Shown here in pieces: positions 1 to 5,600 of a stretch of 5,840 nt of DNA (position 1 is its first letter; each line of letters begins with the position of its first letter). A model generated the notes under the pieces. That model was given only the letters and a program-made list of their open reading frames with translations, made no database searches and was not told the DNA's origin. A program made the translations under genes and the position numbers. The DNA lies in contig JAGCGE010000234.1 of NCBI GenBank assembly GCA_017649745.1, forward strand, positions 1 through 5,840, in the 5' to 3' direction. This stretch comes from Clostridiales bacterium (GTDB lineage: Bacteria; Bacillota_A; Clostridia; Saccharofermentanales; Saccharofermentanaceae).

Positions 1-88
1 CCCAATACACCAAAAACCAACTTTTCAATAATATCAAGAAATCTATACAATCGCAATAATATGATAGGATTAGTGCAAAAAAGTGAAA
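1..88. other. AT-rich downstream region, nothing identified
   Basis: This is the sequence after the D2 stop. It is AT-rich and holds no ORF with a ribosome site. Neither strand shows a GC-rich stem followed by a T tract, so the operon's terminator, or a ninth gene, must lie beyond the left edge. CAATAATAT occurs twice (26-34 and 54-62), which is unremarkable in AT-rich DNA. Confidence 0.5.
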
Positions 89-1879
89 TTACTTGTTCGT
101 ATTCTCACCTAATACATCGGCAGCTATCTTGGCATAGATATCATCGAACTGTTTGGATGTTTTGCCAAGTATTTGATAGACCTCCGTCATATCTTTATTG
201 TTCATCTTGAAGTCGAAATTCTCAGCGAAAAACTCTGTGGGACATATATTTCGAAGTACTTCATTTCCGTCATTATCCAGATAGTAGAAATAATTGTAAC
301 CTCTCAGACAGTCATATAGTGCGTCAGCGCTCTTCACGCTATCAGAAGTGATCGGAGTTTTACCATCACTCTTCAGGTTCTTCTGCGACAGTGTATGAGA
401 TCCCATTCCGCCGATCTTATTATTTGTCGCTCCGCCAAACATATCACACAGGATTATCTTACAACCGAATCTGCTGAATTCCTGAGATCTCTCGTTTGTT
501 TTATAGACATAATCCTTATCTTCAAGATAAACATATTCCTCGTAACCGTAATAATTCCTGACACTTTCGTATGCATCCTTCATTTTGTCATCCCACGTCG
601 AAGGAAGCAGTGTCCTGAAATAGTTAGGATCATTATCAAGAGAAACATTCGGATTATCTTTCGAAAAGAAATAATCCAATAAGAGAGTCTGTTCAGGATC
701 TGACAGTTTATGTGCATCATCAGCCTTGGCATTATATGATTCGATCGTTCCTTTCAGATGCTCTCTACATTCTGATAAGAGAGTATCTTTATAACTGTCA
801 GATATGTTGTTGACTGTATCGGTATCTTTAGCCAAATAGTCATCAAGTGCGTGTCCGAATTCATGACAAAAAGATGAATCGTCGGAACTGGTATCTTCGA
901 GTGCAAGATTGATAGTTCTCCTGCCGAATATATCCCTGGTATTAGGATTATAATTAGCAACACCGTCCTTCTCGATGATATTCAGACGAACATGCGGAAG
1001 ATAATGCAGAATAACATCTCTATACTCCGGAGCAGCTGTATAAACCGTATACTTGATCCTCTTTGTCTGGAGTGTGATATTATCATCCATTCTCAAAAAT
1101 GCCGGAAGGAAGAAAGCATCCATGGTTTTTCCTGCATTATGATCTATGTGTTCATATAAGAAATTGCAATTATCCAGTCTCTGCTCTGATACAAGATTTG
1201 CATCATTACGATGATCAACATAATACTTGAAAACACTATGAAGAATAGTGTCATCAATGATATGGGTTTTCTCTACATTCTTGACAAACTGCGCAACCAT
1301 CGGATCGAGATACTCCATCTCCGGTTTTGACAGTTCCTCGCCCTGATCCATTTTCGGGCAGGTCCTCTTGAAATATGCAGTCAAAGCAACATTTGATATC
1401 TTATCATTCTTGATCTGTGCTTCGAAAAGGTTATTCCATGCATCAGTATTCAACTGCGAAAATCTTGTTTTATCGATCGACAGTTCCTTAACGCGGGCAG
1501 GATTGACCGTCTGGCCCTTAAAATCTCCTATATGCGTCAGTTCTTCACTCATTCTCTGCATAAATCCGGTGATCTCATTGAGCATCTCGTTGATATCTGC
1601 AGCCGACTTCTTAATGTTGTCTAAAGTCTCTTCTGTTTCTGTATAGAACGTGTCAACATGAGTGTAATAGTTTCTTGCCAATGACCTTATAGAATCCATC
1701 TGCTTTGTAGCCTGTTCTGCAGTTGCAAAAGCAAGACATTGTTCTATCTGGTTATCAGTGGTGCTGACTTTTACCTCATCAATTCGCGTCTCATATTTCC
1801 TGATCGTAGCAGATTTTTGGTATGCTCTGATAGAGCTCTTCAGATCTTCCTTGAACTCATTTCCGTAATAATATAACAT
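89..1879 (-). CDS. D2: lethal-factor-like (M34/ATLF-type) zinc metallopeptidase with helical N-terminal region (596 aa)
   Basis: The ATG at 1879 lies 8 bases after GAGGG and the stop is TAA at 89-91. Domain order matches D1: helical region 1-115 with no signal peptide, IGDFKGQ linker (117-123), helical middle (135-275, with GEELSK and DPM), then the peptidase. KYTVYTAAPEYR and HYLPHVRLNIIEKDG precede HEFGHALDD (H339, E340, H343). TEFFAENF gives E549 as likely third zinc ligand, and E553 matches the second Glu of lethal factor's EFFAE. The 205 residues between contain LLPSTW, YYGYEEYVY, GGATNN..GG.GSH and SADALY, all shared with D1. Lethal factor has about 44 residues there. Leu, not Tyr, is 7 residues before E549; an aromatic cluster YFYY (530-533) is a candidate substitute. 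Zinc peptidase is well supported, export through a type VII-like route is inferred, and the substrate is unknown. Last gene of the run in this window. Confidence 0.85.
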   Translation of the reverse strand: MLYYYGNEFKEDLKSSIRAYQKSATIRKYETRIDEVKVSTTDNQIEQCLAFATAEQATKQMDSIRSLARNYYTHVDTFYTETEETLDNIKKSAADINEMLNEITGFMQRMSEELTHIGDFKGQTVNPARVKELSIDKTRFSQLNTDAWNNLFEAQIKNDKISNVALTAYFKRTCPKMDQGEELSKPEMEYLDPMVAQFVKNVEKTHIIDDTILHSVFKYYVDHRNDANLVSEQRLDNCNFLYEHIDHNAGKTMDAFFLPAFLRMDDNITLQTKRIKYTVYTAAPEYRDVILHYLPHVRLNIIEKDGVANYNPNTRDIFGRRTINLALEDTSSDDSSFCHEFGHALDDYLAKDTDTVNNISDSYKDTLLSECREHLKGTIESYNAKADDAHKLSDPEQTLLLDYFFSKDNPNVSLDNDPNYFRTLLPSTWDDKMKDAYESVRNYYGYEEYVYLEDKDYVYKTNERSQEFSRFGCKIILCDMFGGATNNKIGGMGSHTLSQKNLKSDGKTPITSDSVKSADALYDCLRGYNYFYYLDNDGNEVLRNICPTEFFAENFDFKMNNKDMTEVYQILGKTSKQFDDIYAKIAADVLGENTNK

Positions 1880-1891
1880 TTCTCATCCCTC

Positions 1892-2185
1892 TTATTGTTG
1901 CAAATATCTTTCACTGTTTATATCTTCACAATAGGCAATATTAGATGCTGCCTTACGCACATAATTCGATGTCGATTCGAAAAGCTCGTTAAACTCGGCA
2001 CACATTCCGTTATATGCCTTAATACACTCATTGATTCCATTGATCGCTTCTCCATATGACTGGTGTAACAGACTGCCCTTACTGTTTATCTCGTGTTCAT
2101 CTCGGGCAGAATCGAGCATATCGGAATATTTTTGCAGAGTATATCTGTATACATGTATCTTTACTTCAGGAACATGGTCTCTCAT
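1892..2185 (-). CDS. C2: small helical cassette protein (97 aa), paralogue of C1
   Basis: The start ATG at 2185 overlaps the B2 stop and is served by AGGAGGG. The TAA at 1892 is 12 bases before D2, tighter than the 33 bases in copy 1. It is 12 residues longer than C1, with differences at both ends. Residues 43-90 hold the conserved core: GINECIKAYNGMC, FNE.FESTS and Y.RKAASNIAYCE. Cys54, Cys62 and Cys86 repeat the C1 spacings of 8 and 24. About 26 of 48 core positions are identical to C1 by hand count. The tail FESTSNYVRKAASNI is similar in pattern to D2 residues near 80-96. It looks like a soluble helical hairpin without signal peptide; partner of D2 is the favoured role, immunity protein an alternative. 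Confidence 0.8.
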   Translation of the reverse strand: MRDHVPEVKIHVYRYTLQKYSDMLDSARDEHEINSKGSLLHQSYGEAINGINECIKAYNGMCAEFNELFESTSNYVRKAASNIAYCEDINSERYLQQ

Positions 2186-2493
2186 TCATCAAGCCCTCCT
2201 ATAAACTCTCTCGTCCTGTCAATGAGACATGTTTGCATCATTTCATACATCTCATTCATCATCTGATTTACATCTTTCACCGAATCCTGGACAAAACGCA
2301 TTTCTCTGTTCAATTCTCTGATAACTTCATGCGCCGTGCACTCATCTTCAGGACCAAAGCACTGTTGATTAATACCTGATAATATCGCTTCATACTTGAT
2401 CATGGCATTCATCAGACTTGATTTAGGTACACTTCCGAAAGACTGTATATCACGGATCTCGGACGGATCTATTCCTGTATCAGCGCTATTCAT
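2182..2493 (-). CDS. B2: small helical cassette protein (103 aa), paralogue of B1
   Basis: The ATG at 2493 has AAGGGAAG upstream; an ATG 6 bases earlier reads ATG AAA TGA and is not usable. The TGA at 2182-2184 overlaps the C2 start (ATGA). The first 25 residues differ from B1. The core shares QCF at 44-46, TAHEVIREL at 53-61 and the methionine-rich amphipathic helix at 71-88 ending QTCLID. Cys45 and Cys89 have the same 44-residue spacing as in B1, and Cys52 is extra. The helix SVKDVNQMMNEMYEMMQTC (71-89) resembles residues 92-110 of D2 (8 of 19 identical by hand), hinting that B and the D N-terminus belong to one helical superfamily. No WXG motif or membrane helix is seen. Function as a D2 partner is inferred. 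Confidence 0.8.
   Translation of the reverse strand: MNSADTGIDPSEIRDIQSFGSVPKSSLMNAMIKYEAILSGINQQCFGPEDECTAHEVIRELNREMRFVQDSVKDVNQMMNEMYEMMQTCLIDRTREFIGGLDE
2194..2200 (-). promoter_or_regulatory. Shine-Dalgarno site for C2 inside the end of B2
   Basis: The minus strand reads AGGAGGG, an 8-base spacer, then the C2 ATG at 2185. It lies within the last codons of B2 (Gly-Gly region). Together with the ATGA overlap it supports the chosen C2 start and indicates that C2 can be initiated efficiently as well as coupled to B2. Confidence 0.8.
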
Positions 2494-2510
2494 TTCATCA
2501 TCTTCCCTTC

Positions 2511-2759
2511 TTATAACTTACTGTCTATACGCTTCATACAGGTATAGAAATCATCACTGTAGTCATGTGCATCCAATATACCTTTGGCGACATTTACAAA
2601 ATGCGCAACAATACCTGAATCAGTGTTCAGATCATTAAGACCGGAATAGAACTTTTCCTGGTCCTCCTCGTACTCCCTCTTACTGAGAGCTGTTGCAGTC
2701 AGCAGATTCTCCAGTTCCTCTTTGACCGCTTCGTCGATCATGTTCTCATCATCTTCCAT
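2511..2759 (-). CDS. A2: small acidic helical cassette protein (82 aa), paralogue of A1
   Basis: The ATG at 2759 sits 8 bases after GGGAGG, 13 bases downstream of the D1 stop; the TAA at 2511 is 17 bases before B2. The protein is strongly acidic in its first half (MEDDENMIDEAVKEELENLL) and probably helical. It keeps LNTDSGI at 44-50 and HDYSDDF at 65-71, in gap-free register with A1. Unlike A1 its single cysteine (Cys74) lies near the C-terminus, so cysteines are not conserved in this gene. No membrane segment, signal peptide or named domain is visible. The conserved placement as first gene of each cassette suggests it acts with the downstream B2-C2-D2 set. Partner, chaperone or adaptor are all possible. 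Confidence 0.8.
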   Translation of the reverse strand: MEDDENMIDEAVKEELENLLTATALSKREYEEDQEKFYSGLNDLNTDSGIVAHFVNVAKGILDAHDYSDDFYTCMKRIDSKL

Positions 2760-2772
2760 TTCTCTTCCTCCC

Positions 2773-4626
2773 TTATGTATTGTTCTTGAATATATCCTCT
2801 AATGTCTGTTCGAAAAGATCGACTGAGTTGCCGAAGATCTCTCTTGTATCCGTCATATCCATGCCCTTTAAATGACAATTAAAATTCTCGGCAAAGAACT
2901 CTGTAGCAAAATGATCGTTGATCTTAACTTCATATTTTTTGTCTTCCGAATAATACCAATAATCATATTCTTTCAGAGCTTCGTACAGAGCGTCTGCACT
3001 CGTTACATTTTTAGAACTAATTGCATCTCCCGAAAGCAGCAACCTCGTTTGATCCAGAGAATGTCCGCCAAGTCCTCCTAATTGGTTATTTGTTATTCCT
3101 CCTACGATATCATCCAAGATAGACGTAAAAATGGTAATCTTATTTCCTTTATCTTTCTTCACATACACATCTTCACTATTCTCGTCGTATACGTATTCAC
3201 TATATCCATAGTAATCCCTTACATCACTGAAGATCTCTATCTGTTCATCGCTCCATGTTGTAGGAAGTAATGTCTTGTAATAATCCGACTGACCATCAAC
3301 AGATACATTTACATTCTCTTTACTGATAATAAAATCGATTATCTCATTTACTTGTTTTGTAGATAATGGAGTCGCATCTTTATCAGTTTTTTTCGCTTCT
3401 TCAATTCGAGTTATATCTAGATCTGAGATCGTTGTTTCCAGGTGAGTTCTGAAATCCGATATCAGTGTATCTCTGAACATGATCGAAATATTATTTCTGA
3501 CTCGTCCGTCTTTCTCTGTATAATCTTCAAAACTCATATCATCAATCGCATGACCGAATTCATGACAAAAGGCACAGTCCGGCTTATCCATATGGTATGG
3601 GTCCTTTTTTAATATAAGATTGATCGATGGTTTTTTCTTATCCGATCCCGGTGAATAATGTGCGATATTAACCGGATCAGGCTCAAGAATATGAAGTTCA
3701 AGCTCAGGCAAGTGATTGAAAATAATCTTCCTATAATCGTTCGAAGCTGTGTACACATCGAATTTTATGCATCTGAGATGCTTTAAAACCGTCTCGTCAC
3801 CTTCTAAGTACTCAGGCATTGAATAAACATCGCTCAAGAAATTATCGAAGATCTCCTTATGTGCAGGATTAAGAAGCTCATATGCGTCTATGCAATTCTG
3901 CAGATTCTGAGGTTTCAATAAATGCGAATCAAGTGCGCCATCAAAACGCTTATCAGCATAATACTGATATAATTGTTTTATCTTTTTCCTGTCATCTGTC
4001 GGAAGTTTTACATCTTTACTACCCGTAAATCTTTTCAGATAGACCGAATACATAGGATCAACTCTGTTTGCATCTTCCTTTGACAGTGTCTCTCCCTTTT
4101 TCAGCATAGCAGTGATCCTGTTAACAAAAATATTAACAGCGGTCTCAGTTATCGCATTGTTGGCGATCTCGATATCGCAGATCTTATTCCACGCTTCCGT
4201 ACTTAATTTGGAAAACTCATCCTTATTTACTCCGGCTTCTTCCAAGATCGATGAGGTTACTTTACGTCCCTGATAATCGCCGACCGAACACAAAGCCGCA
4301 TCCATCCTCTGCAAGACAGAATTTGCTTCGATCAACATATCACTGACCTTTGTGGCAGCAGCTAAGATCTCAGTAGCATTCGTATCAACTCCACCATAGA
4401 ACTCAGTTATTATGTTCTTTACTACCCTGGCCTTCTTGGTTACTTTATAAACTTGGTCATGTGCTTCCTTCGCAGTCTCCCAACATGCGATCTTAAAGAA
4501 TTTATGCTCGTCATCGATCTCGATCGGTTCGATAGTTTTCGAATAAGATGTGGAAGGAACCAATGCTTTGATTGACTCGAGTTCACCTATTAGTTTGTCT
4601 TTATGATCTGTTCCGTATTTTCTCAT
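2773..4626 (-). CDS. D1: lethal-factor-like (M34/ATLF-type) zinc metallopeptidase with helical N-terminal region (617 aa)
   Basis: The ATG at 4626 follows AGAGGA; an in-frame-looking upstream ATG at 4634-4636 reads ATG AAA TAG, so it cannot be the start. Residues 1-115 are helical with no signal peptide, and end in a SVGDYQG linker (114-120). Residues 135-285 are a helical middle region containing GETLSK and DPM. Residues 286-617 carry the peptidase: VYTA..DYR and NHLPELELHILEP lead into HEFGHAIDD (H355, E356, H359), and TEFFAENF supplies E576 as likely third zinc ligand. HEFGHA.DD and EFFAE.F match lethal factor's H686/E687/H690 and E735. Between them lie 216 residues, including LLPTTW, YYGYSEYVY and GGITNN..GG.GGH. 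A secreted toxin working with A1-C1 is inferred. The transition-state Tyr is not at lethal factor's position (Ile lies 7 residues before E576). Metal peptidase activity is likely; the target is unknown. Confidence 0.85.
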   Translation of the reverse strand: MRKYGTDHKDKLIGELESIKALVPSTSYSKTIEPIEIDDEHKFFKIACWETAKEAHDQVYKVTKKARVVKNIITEFYGGVDTNATEILAAATKVSDMLIEANSVLQRMDAALCSVGDYQGRKVTSSILEEAGVNKDEFSKLSTEAWNKICDIEIANNAITETAVNIFVNRITAMLKKGETLSKEDANRVDPMYSVYLKRFTGSKDVKLPTDDRKKIKQLYQYYADKRFDGALDSHLLKPQNLQNCIDAYELLNPAHKEIFDNFLSDVYSMPEYLEGDETVLKHLRCIKFDVYTASNDYRKIIFNHLPELELHILEPDPVNIAHYSPGSDKKKPSINLILKKDPYHMDKPDCAFCHEFGHAIDDMSFEDYTEKDGRVRNNISIMFRDTLISDFRTHLETTISDLDITRIEEAKKTDKDATPLSTKQVNEIIDFIISKENVNVSVDGQSDYYKTLLPTTWSDEQIEIFSDVRDYYGYSEYVYDENSEDVYVKKDKGNKITIFTSILDDIVGGITNNQLGGLGGHSLDQTRLLLSGDAISSKNVTSADALYEALKEYDYWYYSEDKKYEVKINDHFATEFFAENFNCHLKGMDMTDTREIFGNSVDLFEQTLEDIFKNNT

Positions 4627-4659
4627 TCTATTTCATTCCTCTTTTTCTATCCCTAAGTC

Positions 4660-4917
4660 TTATGAACCTTCGTTGTCAGCTTCACAAAGTTCAATATTCA
4701 TCGCTGCCTTAGAAAGATATCTCGCTGTTGATTCATATACTTTGTTAAAGCTCTCACAGACATCGTTATAAGCTTCAAAACACTCGTTTATCTTGTCAAT
4801 GGCAGCTCCTTCTGAACCGCTGAGTGAATCAAGTTTATTGTGAATATTAGCCCTGTGGCTCTCTGACATAAATACACTGGATTGCATCCTAAAACGATTT
4901 CTATCTACATTGATCAT
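4660..4917 (-). CDS. C1: small helical cassette protein (85 aa), three conserved cysteines
   Basis: The start ATG at 4917 overlaps the B1 stop by 4 bases (ATGA). GGGGG and GAGG stretches just upstream lie inside B1. The stop TAA at 4660 is followed by 33 bases before D1. The N-terminal third is basic and variable; residues 35-82 form the conserved part, about half identical to C2 by hand alignment. Shared blocks are INEC, AYN, FN and EST (43-63), then Y.. KAA.NI..CE (67-79). Cys46, Cys54 and Cys78 keep spacings of 8 and 24, identical to C2. A helical-hairpin protein is likely. Its second half resembles the N-terminal helices of D, which suggests C and D may pair. I find no known domain, signal peptide or membrane segment; a type VII-style partner is the best guess, and an immunity role cannot be excluded. 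Confidence 0.8.
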   Translation of the reverse strand: MINVDRNRFRMQSSVFMSESHRANIHNKLDSLSGSEGAAIDKINECFEAYNDVCESFNKVYESTARYLSKAAMNIELCEADNEGS

Positions 4918-5237
4918 TCCTCAGTCCCCCATACTTCTTCTGCTTTCTTGTCTTCCTCATCAAGAATGCAGGTATTGATGATGTGAAAAATGTCATCAAG
5001 CATCATATTCGCATCATTCATTATCTCGGAAACCGAATCCATCTGTATGATCAATTCATCGATAACTCCATGCGCAGTACTCGTGTCATTAGCGTGAAAA
5101 CACTCATGGCTTATAACGTTCAGACGATTCCGATAAGTGTCTATAGACCTGTTTAATCTTGCGCCCTGTCCTGATCCTGAAGTTAATTCTGTGTATTCTC
5201 TGATCTCATTTTCTTCTAAAGCTGTTATATCGCTCAT
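4914..5237 (-). CDS. B1: small helical cassette protein (107 aa), possible type VII-style effector partner
   Basis: The ATG at 5237 follows AGAGGA with a short spacer; the TGA at 4914-4916 overlaps the C1 start in an ATGA, implying translational coupling. Residues 1-25 are variable and polar. From about residue 29 the protein looks like two long helices broken near residues 47-54 (FHANDTST). Sequence shared with B2 includes CF at 46-47, TAH.VI.EL at 54-61, the M-rich amphipathic helix at 66-88, and TCI at 89-91. Cys46 and Cys90 are 44 residues apart, exactly as in B2. A helical hairpin of about 100 residues fits the general WXG100/ESAT-6-like architecture, but there is no WXG at the turn; the only WG is in the C-terminal tail (VWGTEE). 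No signal peptide or membrane helix is seen. The role as partner of D1 is inferred from gene order only. Confidence 0.8.
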   Translation of the reverse strand: MSDITALEENEIREYTELTSGSGQGARLNRSIDTYRNRLNVISHECFHANDTSTAHGVIDELIIQMDSVSEIMNDANMMLDDIFHIINTCILDEEDKKAEEVWGTEE

Positions 5238-5249
5238 ATATCCATCCTC

Positions 5250-5501
5250 TTAATCTATATTGTTATCTATCCAATTGATATAGCCGTCAAAAGTTGCAGC
5301 ATAATCTTGGCTCGCAAATAAATTACGAACATATTCTTGATAATTTGCCATTATTGGGGAGTCTGTATCTAATCCGTTAGCTGATTTTTCTATTTCGTCC
5401 ACGTCGTGAATGTACTGCTTTTTACATTTGCGCGTAGCTTCCATCAGCGCGATATAACTCTCGCGTTCTTTGTTTCTCTTTTCAATCTCATCATCTTCCA
5501 T
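5250..5501 (-). CDS. A1: small acidic helical cassette protein (83 aa), function unknown
   Basis: I do not recognise this protein as a named family. It opens the operon, with ATG at 5501 behind AAAGGAGG and stop TAA at 5250-5252, 12 bases before B1. It starts MEDDEIEKRNKERES, is charged and probably helical, and has no signal peptide or membrane segment. It aligns to A2 without gaps over nearly its full length. Shared features are the MEDDE start, the L-[DN]-T-D-S block at residues 44-48, I50, and DY..[TD]F around residues 66-71. The LDTDS block probably marks a turn between two helices. By position and size it could be a dedicated partner or chaperone for the D1 metallopeptidase, like the small Lap proteins encoded beside LXG toxins of type VII secretion. 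It lacks the WXG motif and I see no YxxxD/E tail. Its being a gene is well supported by its paralogue; the role is inference. Confidence 0.8.
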   Translation of the reverse strand: MEDDEIEKRNKERESYIALMEATRKCKKQYIHDVDEIEKSANGLDTDSPIMANYQEYVRNLFASQDYAATFDGYINWIDNNID

Positions 5502-5509
5502 TGCCTCTT

Positions 5510-5517
5510 CCTCCTTT
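5510..5517 (-). promoter_or_regulatory. Strong Shine-Dalgarno site for A1
   Basis: The minus strand reads AAAGGAGG followed by an 8-base spacer (AAGAGGCA) and the ATG at 5501. This is close to a perfect anti-16S match and fixes the start of the first cassette gene. A2 has a similar leader, GGGAGGAAGAGAA before its ATG at 2759, so both cassettes open with a strong ribosome site. Confidence 0.85.
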
Positions 5518-5532
5518 CTCTAGAATCAAACA

Positions 5533-5544
5533 GGACAAATGTCC
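5533..5544. promoter_or_regulatory. 12-base palindrome in the leader of the cassette operon
   Basis: GGACAAATGTCC has 5-base arms (GGACA/TGTCC) around AA and sits 15 bases upstream of the A1 ribosome site, between the GH94 terminator and the first cassette gene. It could be a small operator or a leader hairpin. No good -10/-35 pair is visible in 5502-5618 on the minus strand, so its role is unassigned. A palindrome this short can also arise by chance. Confidence 0.25.
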
Positions 5545-5559
5545 TCTTTCTTCTTTTCG

Positions 5560-5600
5560 AAAAAAGAAAGATAAGACTGCTCCGGATCGCTCCGGAGCAG
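5560..5600 (-). terminator. Rho-independent terminator after the GH94 gene
   Basis: The arms CTGCTCCGGA (5577-5586) and TCCGGAGCAG (5591-5600) are perfect 10-base inverted repeats around a 4-base loop. Read on the minus strand, the stem is followed at once by TCTTATCTTTCTTTTTTC (5576-5559). A GC-rich hairpin plus a U-rich tract, 18 bases after the GH94 stop, is a textbook intrinsic terminator for that gene. On the plus strand the stem is followed by TTATAATCTA, a poorer U tract, so minus-strand termination is preferred. It separates the sugar-metabolism gene from the cassette run, unless read-through supplies cassette transcription. Confidence 0.9.

Larger units (their letters stand above)
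89..5501 (-). other. Tandem pair of four-gene A-B-C-D cassettes forming one probable operon
   Basis: Eight minus-strand genes run with gaps of only 12 to 33 bases and two 4-base overlaps. Copy 1 spans 2773-5501 and copy 2 spans 89-2759. Gene order, gene sizes and the B/C ATGA overlap are the same in both copies, and each protein in copy 1 resembles its counterpart in copy 2. Intergenic gaps are A1-B1 12, C1-D1 33, D1-A2 13, A2-B2 17 and C2-D2 12 bases. There is no terminator or obvious promoter between the copies, so a single transcript starting upstream of 5501 is the simplest reading. The copies differ strongly at DNA level, so they are old or independently acquired paralogous cassettes. 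Confidence 0.85.

Noticed and set aside
26..62. Direct repeat CAATAATAT (26-34 and 54-62) as a possible regulatory or attachment site
   Set aside because: Nine AT-rich bases repeated twice in AT-rich DNA is expected by chance and nothing else supports a site.
395..682. Plus-strand open frame of 95 codons inside D2
   Set aside because: Antisense to the conserved insertion of D2, with no ribosome site; the Ile/Val-rich product is a shadow of the real gene.
754..963. Minus-strand open frame of 69 codons in another frame across the D2 HEFGH region
   Set aside because: It overlaps the conserved catalytic motif of D2 in a different frame and has no ribosome site or paralogue.
1368..1646. Plus-strand open frame of 92 codons inside D2
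   Set aside because: Antisense to the helical N-terminal half of D2, no ribosome site, not preserved opposite D1.
2056..2638. Plus-strand open frames opposite A2, B2 and C2
   Set aside because: The minus-strand genes have ribosome sites, coupling overlaps and paralogues; these frames have none of these.
2760..2772. Possible promoter or terminator between the two cassettes
   Set aside because: Only 13 bases lie between D1 and A2 and they are mainly the A2 ribosome site; no hairpin is present.
2872..3270. Two adjacent plus-strand open frames (69 and 62 codons) inside D1
   Set aside because: Both are antisense to a strongly conserved part of the D1 peptidase domain, have no ribosome sites, and have no equivalent in D2.
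4914..5237. Reading B1 as a true WXG100 protein because of the C-terminal VWGTEE
   Set aside because: The WXG motif should sit at the turn between the two helices; here WG is in the last six residues, is absent from B2, and no YxxxD/E signal follows.
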